Positions 36,802 through 46,165 of a stretch of DNA of 64,000 bases are shown piece after piece. The position numbers and the translations under genes are program-made. Under the pieces are notes generated by a model. That model saw only the letters and a list, made by a program, of their open reading frames with translations. It did no database searches and was not told where the DNA came from. Positions within the stretch are counted from its first letter, which is position 1, and each line of letters begins with the position of its first letter. The DNA is taken from NCBI RefSeq assembly GCF_002632725.1, contig NZ_NJAI01000007.1, forward strand, positions 320,369 to 384,368, given 5' to 3'. The DNA comes from Xenorhabdus hominickii (GTDB lineage: Bacteria > Pseudomonadota > Gammaproteobacteria > Enterobacterales > Enterobacteriaceae).

Positions 36802-38499
36802 TCAATTTTGAGATTTTTTATACCGATTAACTTCTGCTTCATAGGCTTGTCGGAAGTTTTCGCCAAACAGGGCAGAGTGTTGCTCAAATTCATGGGCTGT
36901 TTTTTGGTAATACCTGGTGAGGTAATCCCACATTGAGGTTTTATTCGTTGATAATAAAGATAAACGCGAAAAATAACCTTCCTCCCGCGCTTTCTGTTCA
37001 AGAAAAGTAGGATGGAATAATTGTAATATATCTGTCGCAATGGCTCGAACTCCCGCAATCATGCCCAATTGATGTGCCTGTAATTCGGTCAAGATGTCGC
37101 GGGTTGCCTGCTCAGGTGACATGAATCCGGGTATATGACCACCCAACATCAGTGCTAAAACAGACTGACCAGAGGGTAAAATTTTAAATGGATTATTGGT
37201 GCCATTTAGGATCTGGGGTATATCTATATTTGCTTCGCGTTTCAGTTGAGAATGTGCGGCGTTGAGTATGACGATCCCCTGAGTTAATTGGCGGATTAAT
37301 AAGCCTATCTGATAGATATTTTGTTCATCAAATTGCAGCCTATGAATATCTTTTAGCCCCATGCCATCCAGTAAGGCCGCCAGTAGTTTTCCTTCCAATT
37401 TTTCCTTCTCGGTTTGATGATTGAAAAAGGCATGAGGGTGTTTGGTTCCCGGATCAACCGCAAGATGTTCATCAGTGCCATTACCATTATTATTGCTATA
37501 AGTGGGGCGATTAGCTTGGTGATTAATGTGTGACTGATCAGCAAAATATTCATTTTCTGAATTAGCAGGGGCAAAGACGGGGAAGATATCATTTTCTTTT
37601 TTCCTGACGTCCTCTATGGAGGAGCTCACCCGTGTATTCACTGTTTCCTGTCGGATCTCTTCTATTATGGTATCACTCACTGGGTTCAGTGGTACGGCGT
37701 TATCCAACATCTGGCTCAATAAATCATCATTTTTGGTCTGCTGTGTAGTCTTAATGTTTTTGTCGGAAAACAATTCCAATGGATCGGCTTCCTTTTTGCC
37801 ATCATCTTGAAAGCTATGTTGTTCATCATGCTGCAATAGCGTTGTGGGTGTATGATCATCCAATATACCTTTCTGTTGGAAAGTCGTATCTGAATTGAAC
37901 ATAGTGATGGGGTCTGTTACTTGTGATTGCAGGGCTTCTAGAGAGGTAGTTGCCTCTATTTGAGCGAGTGGATCAATCGGATTTCGCTCCTTATGCTGAT
38001 GACCTTTTACCAGAGGATTATTATTGCTCAGTTCTTGTGCTGTCTGATGTTGTTCTGGAGATGATGAGATATCAGGTGCTGCGAAAACCCGCTCAAGATC
38101 GTTCCAAACTTCGCTGGGAATTGCCGATTCACTCGTGTTTGGCTGTTGTTGCGAAATTGTTTGTTGCTGCGAACTATTTTTGACATCAATGACTTGAATT
38201 TGATAATCACCAATATTCAGTATATCACCATCACGGATGTCAACTTGACGGTCGGGTGCCAACGGAATCATATTCAGCAAAACTTCAGATGCAGAACCCT
38301 GATTGTTAATCCGACATTCTCCATCAGCAGTTATAGACACAATAACCTGCAACCGGGCAATAACCTGATTTTCATCGGGTAAAACCCAGTTATTATCTGT
38401 ACTGCGGCCGATAGTGCCACCGGGAGGCGAAAAATCATAATTCAGTTGCGGTGGCTGTCTTGTACCAGAGTTTTTAACAATGGCGAATCGCATCATCAT
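36802..38499 (-). CDS. tagH: FHA-domain T6SS protein (TagH/Fha type), cluster B
   Basis: This 565-residue FHA protein matches the cluster A protein in its two ends. The FHA domain covers about 1-100 (PGGTIGRSTDNNWVLPD, here with the GRS motif intact where cluster A has GCS). The C-terminal T6SS domain starts near 380 (LLAALLDGMGLKDI, NNPFKILPSG, PGFMSPEQATRDIL). The polar linker in between is poorly conserved between the copies. Three ATG codons in a row open the frame. An AGG lies 5 nt before the first, so I keep 38499. No cognate kinase or phosphatase gene is present. Confidence 0.88.
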   Translation of the reverse strand: MMMRFAIVKNSGTRQPPQLNYDFSPPGGTIGRSTDNNWVLPDENQVIARLQVIVSITADGECRINNQGSASEVLLNMIPLAPDRQVDIRDGDILNIGDYQIQVIDVKNSSQQQTISQQQPNTSESAIPSEVWNDLERVFAAPDISSSPEQHQTAQELSNNNPLVKGHQHKERNPIDPLAQIEATTSLEALQSQVTDPITMFNSDTTFQQKGILDDHTPTTLLQHDEQHSFQDDGKKEADPLELFSDKNIKTTQQTKNDDLLSQMLDNAVPLNPVSDTIIEEIRQETVNTRVSSSIEDVRKKENDIFPVFAPANSENEYFADQSHINHQANRPTYSNNNGNGTDEHLAVDPGTKHPHAFFNHQTEKEKLEGKLLAALLDGMGLKDIHRLQFDEQNIYQIGLLIRQLTQGIVILNAAHSQLKREANIDIPQILNGTNNPFKILPSGQSVLALMLGGHIPGFMSPEQATRDILTELQAHQLGMIAGVRAIATDILQLFHPTFLEQKAREEGYFSRLSLLSTNKTSMWDYLTRYYQKTAHEFEQHSALFGENFRQAYEAEVNRYKKSQN

Positions 38500-38518
38500 G
38501 AATACCTATTATTAATCA

Positions 38519-38546
38519 AGTATCCTCCCTGAATAGGGAGGATACT
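38519..38546 (-). promoter_or_regulatory. Hairpin between hcp and tagH, cluster B
   Basis: A perfect 12-bp inverted repeat (agtatcctccct / agggaggatact) with a 4-nt GAAT loop lies 21 bp after the hcp stop. No T-run follows on the transcribed strand. It matches the cluster A hairpin (4343-4367) in place and stability, but only partly in sequence. A partial terminator or an hcp mRNA-protecting end is a reasonable inference. Confidence 0.6.
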
Positions 38547-38567
38547 GATGTGGGTTATTTGTGTGTA

Positions 38568-39059
38568 TCAACCGCCTTTATTTGTGTAAGAATCCCACTC
38601 ATAGCTGATTTCAGCACCTTTAGCGCCGGTACCATACTCTTGAGAAAAATAACTTTCTTTATGTTTTTGAAAGGCAACAACAATTGTGGAATAGAAGCTG
38701 CCATTTCCGAATGTCAGTGTGGACTCGGCGATCAGAGCATTTGTCAAAGCTAATGAATACCAGGACTGTTGTGAACCACCTTGCCGACGCACATTAAGTG
38801 TCGCGCTCTTAATGTGTGTTCCTTTGACGATATATTGGCGTAAGGTTATCGCGGATTTGTCAAACAGGAGATCCAGAGATAGACCAGAAATCTGGACTAT
38901 ACCGGCACCTAATCCTGTACCTTGATTATCACGATTAATTTGGTTAATGGCTGAGAGTGAGAACGATTTCACCGCGGTCCAATCTTTATACGACTCATCA
39001 CCGGACTCGCCTTTAATATCAGAAAAATTAATATATGCATCAATTCCTGCAGTAGACAT
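38568..39059 (-). CDS. hcp: Hcp tube protein, cluster B
   Basis: This 163-residue Hcp-family protein begins MSTAGIDAYINFSDIKGES and has the core LDLLFDKSAITLRQYIVKGTHI and the C-terminal strands TIVVAFQKHKESYF and ISYEWDSYT. I use the ATG at 39059, preceded by AAGGTGG, instead of an in-frame ATG at 39092 that adds 11 residues with no family match. By eye only a minority of residues agree with the cluster A Hcp, so the two tubes probably do not mix. The gene stands 154 bp after tssC. Confidence 0.92.
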   Translation of the reverse strand: MSTAGIDAYINFSDIKGESGDESYKDWTAVKSFSLSAINQINRDNQGTGLGAGIVQISGLSLDLLFDKSAITLRQYIVKGTHIKSATLNVRRQGGSQQSWYSLALTNALIAESTLTFGNGSFYSTIVVAFQKHKESYFSQEYGTGAKGAEISYEWDSYTNKGG

Positions 39060-39096
39060 AATTTTCCACCTTAATAGCGTTATATAAAACAATTGA

Positions 39097-39116
39097 ATCC
39101 AATATGCATATTGGAT
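39097..39116. repeat. 20-bp perfect palindrome in the hcp leader, cluster B
   Basis: ATCCAATATG followed at once by CATATTGGAT is a perfect palindrome of 20 bp. It lies 37 bp upstream of the hcp start, in the gap between tssC and hcp. It could be a protein-binding site or an RNA hairpin; nothing equivalent is clear in cluster A. Confidence 0.55.
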
Positions 39117-39213
39117 GGCGTTAGGTATAGGGATATGCGTGTATTGCTATGTGGAGATTGCTATTTGAAGATTAGCGATGTGATTTTTTAGAAAATATGA
39201 TTTTGGTGTTAAG

Positions 39214-40716
39214 TTAAGCTCCTTTTAATGATGGTAGTTTTGAAACCAAGCGCAGAGAAACGGTCAAACCTTCCAGCTGATAATGAGGACGCAGGAAAAA
39301 TTTAGCTTGATAATACCCGGGATTGCCTTCTACATCTTCGACCTGAACTTCTGCTGCGGCTAACGGCTTTCTCGCTTTGGTTGCCTGTGATGAGTTGACC
39401 GGATCACCGTCAACATAATTGATGATCCAATCATTAAGCCAACGCTCCATATCAGCACGTTCCTGAAAGCTACCAACCTTGTCACGCACGATACACTTTA
39501 GGTAGTGAGCAAAACGGCAACAGGCAAATAAATAGGGCAGCCGGGCGGCAAGGTTAGCATTCGCGGTGGCATCCGGATCGTAATACTCCGCAGGTTTTTG
39601 CAATGATTGGGCACCAATAAAGGCCGCCATATCGGTGTTTTTGCGATGTAATAACGGAATAAACCCATTTTTTGCCAATTCGGCTTCACGACGGTCGCTG
39701 ATGGCAATTTCAGTGGGGCATTTCATATCTACTCCGCCATCATCAGAGGGGAACGTGTAGCAAGGCAGGTTTTCCACGATCCCACCCGATTCCACACCAC
39801 GGATAGAAGTACACCAGCCATAGAGTTTAAATGAGCGGTTAATATTGACGGCCATAGCATAAGCGGAATTAGACCAAGTGTAGTTGTTGTGGGTTGGGCC
39901 TTCGGTATTCTCCTCAAAATTGAAATTATCGACAGGGTTTGTAAGAGCACCATAAGGTAAACGGGAGAGAAAACGCGGTAGTGCTAACCCGATGTAACGT
40001 ATGTCTTCTGATTCGCGTAGACTGCGCCAAGGTGCATACTCTGTATTCTGGAAAATCTTTGTGAGATCTCTGGGGTTGGCCAATTCCTGCCAGGATTCCA
40101 TTTGCATCACACTTGGCGCAGCACCTGCAATAAATGGGCAGTGTGCGGCTGCACTGATTTGCGACATCTGTTGCAAAAGTGCAACATCCGGTGCCGTATG
40201 GTCAAAATAGTAATCTCCAACCAGACAACCAAACGGTTCACCACCAAATTGACCATATTCCGCTTCATAGATCTTTTTGAAAATCGGGCTTTGATCCCAA
40301 CTGACTCCTTTGAAACGTTTTAGTGTGTTGCTCAATTCTTTTTTGGAAAGACACATCACACGGATTTTCAGCATTTCATCGGTTTCGGTATTATTGATCA
40401 GATAATGCAGACCACGCCAACTCCCTTCCAACGTTTGGAAGTCTTTATGGTGCAGAATGTGATTCATCTGTTGTGTTATCTTGTTATCAATTTCAGCAAT
40501 CAATGATTGAATGGTACGGTAGGTATCGCCAGAGATAGTGACAGTATTTTCTAATGCTTGTTGTGCCAGTGTTTTCACGGCATTTTCAACAGCACTGCGA
40601 GTATCATCACTTTGCGGACGAAATTCCTTATTCAGCAATAGTCCCAGTTCATCAGGGGTATATTCTTTCGGTGCTTGTGTTTGCTGAAGCTGATTTTCTT
40701 GTTCAGTGTTGCTCAT
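39214..40716 (-). CDS. tssC: T6SS sheath large subunit TssC, cluster B
   Basis: This is TssC (VipB), 500 residues as in cluster A. It carries the same blocks: SLIAEIDNKITQQMNHILHH-like helix, LEGSWRGLHYLI, EPFGCLVGDYYFDH, FLSRLPYG and the C-terminal PHYQLEGLTVSLRLVSK. The start is the ATG at 40716 with an AGGAG site; an upstream in-frame TTG at 40719 is less likely. The tssB stop is 3 bp upstream. The C-terminal half is almost residue-identical to the cluster A protein. Confidence 0.96.
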   Translation of the reverse strand: MSNTEQENQLQQTQAPKEYTPDELGLLLNKEFRPQSDDTRSAVENAVKTLAQQALENTVTISGDTYRTIQSLIAEIDNKITQQMNHILHHKDFQTLEGSWRGLHYLINNTETDEMLKIRVMCLSKKELSNTLKRFKGVSWDQSPIFKKIYEAEYGQFGGEPFGCLVGDYYFDHTAPDVALLQQMSQISAAAHCPFIAGAAPSVMQMESWQELANPRDLTKIFQNTEYAPWRSLRESEDIRYIGLALPRFLSRLPYGALTNPVDNFNFEENTEGPTHNNYTWSNSAYAMAVNINRSFKLYGWCTSIRGVESGGIVENLPCYTFPSDDGGVDMKCPTEIAISDRREAELAKNGFIPLLHRKNTDMAAFIGAQSLQKPAEYYDPDATANANLAARLPYLFACCRFAHYLKCIVRDKVGSFQERADMERWLNDWIINYVDGDPVNSSQATKARKPLAAAEVQVEDVEGNPGYYQAKFFLRPHYQLEGLTVSLRLVSKLPSLKGA

Positions 40717-40719
40717 CAA

Positions 40720-41250
40720 TTACTCCTTATCTTCAGTGCTTTCGTCTGAAGCACGATCTTCAGGATTTGGAGCTTCCGCTAATGATTTCAGAAGGGCGGG
40801 GTTTTGTAGTATTTCGGAAATCAATTGTTCTGCGCCATTTTTACCATCCATATAAGAGAGCAGATTTGCCAGTTGGATACGTGCTTCCATCAATTTGGCC
40901 AAGGGTTCTACCTTTCTGGCTATGGCATCGGGTTGAAAATCATCCATGTTTTCAAAGGTTAAATCGATACTCATTTGACCTTCATTGATTAAGGTATTTT
41001 CAACCTGAAAGGCTATCCGGGGCTTTATTGAGTTCATTCGCTCATCAAAGTTATCAACGTCGATTTCCAGAAATTTGCGATCATTGACGTCAGGTAAGGC
41101 TTCTACTGGTTTTCCTGCCAAATCAGCTATAACGCCCATGACAAAAGGTAATTGAACCATTTTTTCTGAGCCGTAAGTCTCGACATCGTATTCAATTTGT
41201 ACGCGAGGTGCACGATTCCGGGCTATAAACTTTTGTCCGCTGGATTTCAT
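40720..41250 (-). CDS. tssB: T6SS sheath small subunit TssB, cluster B
   Basis: This TssB (VipA) has 176 residues. MKSSGQKFIARNRAPRVQIE and LPFVMGVIADLAGKP match the cluster A copy, as does the ALLKSLAEAPNPE end. The acidic tail is eight residues shorter. It is followed immediately by tssC. Upstream, a 125-bp gap to tssA mirrors the gap in cluster A. Confidence 0.95.
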   Translation of the reverse strand: MKSSGQKFIARNRAPRVQIEYDVETYGSEKMVQLPFVMGVIADLAGKPVEALPDVNDRKFLEIDVDNFDERMNSIKPRIAFQVENTLINEGQMSIDLTFENMDDFQPDAIARKVEPLAKLMEARIQLANLLSYMDGKNGAEQLISEILQNPALLKSLAEAPNPEDRASDESTEDKE

Positions 41251-41375
41251 GGTAAATTCTCCATTACTGGCTAGATAGGTAAATGAATATCTCCTTTATT
41301 TTTCAAGCAACAGCTCGAAATATATTGGGAATAGAGATGTGGGCAAATAAACAAGCGGATTAAAACAAGGAACAA

Positions 41376-42482
41376 TTAATCCCTGTTAAATTCAGAATTG
41401 TCTGGGTTGTTAGAGTTGTTTTGGTGACCAAAAATGATGTCGAGCTGATTTAATCCTTCTGGCACAAGGTCGTAGATGATATTCATAAAATCACGGTCAA
41501 TCAGCCGCAGAATACGGTCAATCATCATCGGAGCCGGATGGCTGGGTTCATGCTGAAGAAAATAAGTTTTCGCTTTTTCTAATAAAATGCGTGCTTCATC
41601 ACGGTTATTGACTTTATATTCGTACCAGGAAGAGGGGGGGATCCTCTCTGAAATTTCTGTAGTTGATGATGGTAAATTTGTTTGTTCCGTAGGAGCTTGA
41701 TGTTTTAGCAACAATGTAGGTTCAAGTGTTTCTATATTGGCAGACTCTTCCTGCAGATCTGCTTTTGGTTTATGTACGGGACAATGCTCAATGATTGTAT
41801 CCAATTGTTTTAAGAATTTTGGTAGTTCTGGTGCGTAGTTGTCAGGTAAATTGTGATGAGTAATTTCAGTCAACGCGATAAGGTGATCGCGAGCCGTTGT
41901 GATTGCTATAATCTCCGGGCTATCGGACTGTTGTTTCAATTCATTTAATAATCTGTTGCGTCCACCGATATAACCTTTGATTTCTGTTATTGTGCCATTC
42001 AGGAGCGAACAGGCTTCCTGTAATGACACCTCCTGCGAGACACTTTTCAGGATAATGGCGGCCTGAGCTTTTGTTGTACAAGGAGAACCATCTTCAATGG
42101 CTGCTAATGTGTTCAGGCGAAATAGGGGGTCATATTCATCATCAAATTCGAGTCTTGGCCACACCTCTTCCCAGTAACGTTCCAGAGTCTGGCGGAGCAA
42201 ATTCAGGCCATCGGCATAACCACATAATCCCCGTATATTTAGCCATGCCTGCATAAGCGCTATGATGATGCGTAGATCTTTGGAACGAGTTAACAGATGG
42301 ATGGCGTTTTTTTCCACTGCTACCCAATTGGGAGCGGTAGCAGGAATGAGGATATCGCCAAACTGCTGTTCTGGTTTTTCGATTAAGATTCGCTCTAGTG
42401 CCAGAAACTCATCATCGTATTCGAGGTTTTCCCCACAGGGAGATTCTGCACTGATCGGAGTGAGTAGGGTATCAATATTCAT
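41376..42482 (-). CDS. tssA: T6SS assembly protein TssA, cluster B
   Basis: This 368-residue TssA has the ImpA N-terminal signature ISAESPCGENLEYDDEF near 9-25, the LMQAWLNIRGLCGYADGL helix and ERYWEEVWP. It ends in the short C-terminal helical block also seen in cluster A (NRDEARILLEKAKTYFLQHE). The linker at about 235-290 (Glu/Thr/Pro-rich) is longer and different. It lies 41 bp after tssM. Confidence 0.92.
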   Translation of the reverse strand: MNIDTLLTPISAESPCGENLEYDDEFLALERILIEKPEQQFGDILIPATAPNWVAVEKNAIHLLTRSKDLRIIIALMQAWLNIRGLCGYADGLNLLRQTLERYWEEVWPRLEFDDEYDPLFRLNTLAAIEDGSPCTTKAQAAIILKSVSQEVSLQEACSLLNGTITEIKGYIGGRNRLLNELKQQSDSPEIIAITTARDHLIALTEITHHNLPDNYAPELPKFLKQLDTIIEHCPVHKPKADLQEESANIETLEPTLLLKHQAPTEQTNLPSSTTEISERIPPSSWYEYKVNNRDEARILLEKAKTYFLQHEPSHPAPMMIDRILRLIDRDFMNIIYDLVPEGLNQLDIIFGHQNNSNNPDNSEFNRD

Positions 42483-42523
42483 GGTATTTTCAGTCCATAT
42501 TCAGCTCATATTGAGGTGATTGA

Positions 42524-45500
42524 TTATACGGTTTGAAAGCCCTTTAGGGTTGGGCAGGAAAAAGCCGGGAGTTGAAAAGGATTGAAAACACTGGTCGGAG
42601 TAAATTCCAGCAAGACCATATGACCCCGGATAGTGAACATTGTCCGTATTCCCATATCATCAGCATAAGTTGAATTTTCTGTTTTGCTCCGCCAAGTCCG
42701 CTTGGCTTGATCCAGCAATCGGTTCAGTGCCCAGAAGCCGGATGTCGATAAACTCACTGTTGTGCCATCACCTAAGTTCAGTTGAATGCGAACCTGATTG
42801 GTTCCCGCAGGACCTGGCCAACTGATGAGTTGTGAAAGTTGTGGACCGTGACTATATTGCAATATCTGTCCATCGACATCTAGGGTCATGCTTAACACAT
42901 TGTTATCCATGCTGATGGGGCTAACCATCACCCGGAATAATGGAGTGGGGGTTCCGCTGACGAATAATGTATCGCGGATAATCTGAGCCTGCCGGAAAGG
43001 TTTGAGCAATGTTTCTCCTCCCGGCAAAGACTTGCCATTTACACCAGGCATAAATCGCCATTTCGGCCGGGTAGTCTGGACTTTACCCACTAAATTTTTC
43101 TGGAAGAAGCTGTCCATTAGTCCTTTTTCTGGGGCAAACATCCGTGCCATGTCATCTGGTTTGATGTCATTACGCGCTTTAGACATCAACGGATAGCGAT
43201 TGGCAATTGATTGCCGGCAAAAATTGCCGATTTCAGCATTGAATTGTTTAGCGACACTTTTCATATCTTCGAGCTGCGTGTCACTGCTGGCTCCAATCGC
43301 CAGTGAGGAAATCATACTTCTGAATGGCATCGGCAGGCGTTCTGAGTCTGCTTGTAGCTGTGTGATAATTTTATTGGGAGGAAAAGGCATACTGGTATTG
43401 ATGGCGTTCTGTACTGAAACCAAATACTGATATAACTCACCAATTTTTTTCAACGTTTCATCAAAAGGTATCGTTTTACTTTTTCCGTCCGGATTCTGTG
43501 CCAATGCAGTGATTTGTGAAAAATGTTCTTCCAGCAATTGTTCTGGTGCCGGTTGATCATTATCCGACAATATTTGTTTGGGCACTAATTTTGTTAATTT
43601 ATCTGATTTGCTTTTCACGATACTCTTGAGTTGAGCGGTTTTGTCGTCACTTTTACTTAGCGTGACATTATTACTGATATTAACCAGAAGGTTACGGATA
43701 GGTGAAACCGGAGAAGACAGTAAACGGGCTGTGTCGATGCGTTGTTCCAAATTATCGATATTATTCAAACGAATATCAGCGATAAATTTATCCCACTGAT
43801 AGAGATAGTCGTTAATATAAAACTGCCTGACAAAAGATTCGATTTCTTGAATTGTCTGTTTTTTCGCATATGCACCAAGTACCCAGTTATCCTGCGAGTA
43901 CAAAGTGGCAAGAGAGGTATTGAGATCTTTGTTGATCCCTTTTTGATAACCTGCAGGCGTGAACATTCCCGGTATGCCTTTGGTTATCGGTGCTCCGCTG
44001 ATGCGTGAGAAAGCCAATCCAGCTTCGGGTCCGGCAAGTGAGTCTAAACTTACCGGAGTTAAATTAGGATCATCGAGCAAAGTATGCTTTAAGTGGTTGT
44101 AGGCACGTTGTGCAGGAGACATTTTACTGATTAACGCCTGTTTTTGCTCGACCAGATAGTCATCACGAATAAAAGGCGATGCGACAACGTGGTTATCTAA
44201 TAATTGACTGAGATGATCATCAATTTGTTGCAACTGTGTTTGAGTTGTATCGACACCTGAATTTGTTTTCAGATACTGCATTAACCAGCTATGCAGAAAC
44301 TTACCATCATAATATCTGGGCTGATATAACATTTGATACGCTTTGAGTGTGTCGTAGGTTGTCTCTATATCATCACCGTTATCACTCTGCATTTGGCTGG
44401 TGATTAGCTTGGTGATCGGCGGCAGCAGTAATGTTTGCAGCGCTCTTAGATACATGGTCCGGCTGGCATCACTGACTTGCTGACCAGAGTACAGGCCCAT
44501 GCGATAAGACAGGGGCGGATCATCTAAAGAAAAGCTCTGGCTTTTAGCTAAATTGGCCAGATTATTCAAAATAGGAAGTCGGCTATAAATATCATCGGTG
44601 TTTTTCTTTAATTCAGCTCGTTGCTGCACAATAGACGAAATTTTAGCCTGTACTTCTATCAGGTAATTTTTGTTGTTGTTATAGCTTATTAAAAATAAAT
44701 CCAGCGTTGCTATCAGTATCGCCGCCAACACGATGTATCCTAGGCCATTCAACAGACTCTTACGGTATATCCACCAACGATCATGGCTGGCTAGTCCTGC
44801 TTCCTGAAATATGTTTTCCAGTAAATTTTTCAGGAAATAAGTTTGGCTGTCAGTAGGAGGTGGGGACATAATCCCTTTATCAGTTTCCCATGACATTAAA
44901 TCACTATCGTTATCTGTGGGTAATTGAAAGTTATGGTTAAATTTCTCCATAACCTTGTCGAAGGGAGTCCCTTCTTGTATTCCACTGGTGAAATATAGCC
45001 CGCGTGGGTAACAGGGGATTTCGAATCCTGATTTTGCGAATACAATTTCAAGATATTGTGCTATCCGCAGGCGTAGGGCTGCAAACTCTTGTGGAAACAG
45101 ATAACTTTCGGCACATTGCCGTGAATTGTGCCCGTTTAAGAGAATATAGGGTAACTCAGCATCCAGTCGCTGCTGTAACTGGTCATATTGGTGGTCAAGG
45201 ATTTTATTCAGATTACAATCAAGCTCTTGGTTCCACGGAAAGTTAAACCCCAAAATTTGTTCACGAGATGTTTTGTCGAAATGGGTAAAATAAGCGGTAA
45301 ATCCTTTTAACAAGTCGGTCTTGGTGATGATGATGTAAATAGGTATCCGTATTTTGAGTTGTTCATGTAGTTCCGCTAAGCGTCTACGTAGCATATAAGC
45401 TTGTTGATCCTGCTCTTCGGTTGATGGGTTCAGTAAATCTTCCACACTGATAGCAATAATGATCCCATTGAGAGGCTGGCGGGTACGGTACTTTTTCAGC

Positions 45501-46159
45501 AGTTTGATGAAACTTTTCCATTCATCGGCATTTTGTTTTTCATATAAACTATCCTGCGTGATATAGCGCCCGGAGGTATCGAGTAAAACGGCTTTGTTGG
45601 TAAACCACCAGTTACAATTATCCATTCCCTGCATACTGTATGAAGTGGATGTTCTAAGATAATCCGCTAATGGAAAGTGTTGACCTGAATTTGCCAATGC
45701 TGTTGTTTTACCTGACTTGGGGGCACCGATAATGAGATACCAAGGTAATTGATATATATATTGGCGATTGAAAAAGTTTGTCCAGCGTGGCTTACGTTTG
45801 CTGTACAAACCAGAAAAATAGAATTTCTTCAATAACTTTACTGCATCAGCAAAGCGCTCTGCTAATGTGATATGACGCTCATTTTGTTTCTTTTCTTCTT
45901 TCTCATCCCGATTGATATTCAGTTGACTGACCACTTTTTTATTGATCCATGCGCGGTATAGTCGGGGGATCACCTTGCTTGCGATCCAGAGTAGGAACAG
46001 AGAAACAATGGTTACTATGCGTATCGTTTGTGATTCAAAAGGTACGGTGTTACCGACAGAAATATTGGGCCCAATAAACCAAATAATGGCAGAAATTGCT
46101 GTTGTTCCGAGAAAACTCCACATTAATCGACTAGTAATGATAGAAAGGAGTACATTCAT
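42524..46159 (-). CDS. tssM: T6SS inner-membrane protein TssM (IcmF), cluster B
   Basis: This TssM has 1211 residues. Transmembrane helices lie near 12-31 and 45-63, with a third near 470 (LLNGLGYIVLAAILIATLDL). The P-loop GAPKSGKT sits at 145-152, followed by VLLDTSGRY and ITKTDLLKGF. The periplasmic part matches cluster A closely, for example MTLDVDGQILQYSHGPQLSQ and WPGPAGTNQVRIQLNLGDGT. The cytoplasmic linker after TM2 (75-97) is Lys/Glu-rich, unlike the Asn/Gln-rich one in cluster A. The start lies 6 bp after the tssL stop, with AAGGAA inside the end of tssL. Confidence 0.95.
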   Translation of the reverse strand: MNVLLSIITSRLMWSFLGTTAISAIIWFIGPNISVGNTVPFESQTIRIVTIVSLFLLWIASKVIPRLYRAWINKKVVSQLNINRDEKEEKKQNERHITLAERFADAVKLLKKFYFSGLYSKRKPRWTNFFNRQYIYQLPWYLIIGAPKSGKTTALANSGQHFPLADYLRTSTSYSMQGMDNCNWWFTNKAVLLDTSGRYITQDSLYEKQNADEWKSFIKLLKKYRTRQPLNGIIIAISVEDLLNPSTEEQDQQAYMLRRRLAELHEQLKIRIPIYIIITKTDLLKGFTAYFTHFDKTSREQILGFNFPWNQELDCNLNKILDHQYDQLQQRLDAELPYILLNGHNSRQCAESYLFPQEFAALRLRIAQYLEIVFAKSGFEIPCYPRGLYFTSGIQEGTPFDKVMEKFNHNFQLPTDNDSDLMSWETDKGIMSPPPTDSQTYFLKNLLENIFQEAGLASHDRWWIYRKSLLNGLGYIVLAAILIATLDLFLISYNNNKNYLIEVQAKISSIVQQRAELKKNTDDIYSRLPILNNLANLAKSQSFSLDDPPLSYRMGLYSGQQVSDASRTMYLRALQTLLLPPITKLITSQMQSDNGDDIETTYDTLKAYQMLYQPRYYDGKFLHSWLMQYLKTNSGVDTTQTQLQQIDDHLSQLLDNHVVASPFIRDDYLVEQKQALISKMSPAQRAYNHLKHTLLDDPNLTPVSLDSLAGPEAGLAFSRISGAPITKGIPGMFTPAGYQKGINKDLNTSLATLYSQDNWVLGAYAKKQTIQEIESFVRQFYINDYLYQWDKFIADIRLNNIDNLEQRIDTARLLSSPVSPIRNLLVNISNNVTLSKSDDKTAQLKSIVKSKSDKLTKLVPKQILSDNDQPAPEQLLEEHFSQITALAQNPDGKSKTIPFDETLKKIGELYQYLVSVQNAINTSMPFPPNKIITQLQADSERLPMPFRSMISSLAIGASSDTQLEDMKSVAKQFNAEIGNFCRQSIANRYPLMSKARNDIKPDDMARMFAPEKGLMDSFFQKNLVGKVQTTRPKWRFMPGVNGKSLPGGETLLKPFRQAQIIRDTLFVSGTPTPLFRVMVSPISMDNNVLSMTLDVDGQILQYSHGPQLSQLISWPGPAGTNQVRIQLNLGDGTTVSLSTSGFWALNRLLDQAKRTWRSKTENSTYADDMGIRTMFTIRGHMVLLEFTPTSVFNPFQLPAFSCPTLKGFQTV

Positions 46160-46165
46160 AATGTT

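Noticed and set aside
5038..40716. Recent gene conversion between the two tssC genes
   Set aside because: Many silent third-position differences in the identical-protein stretch argue against a recent conversion.
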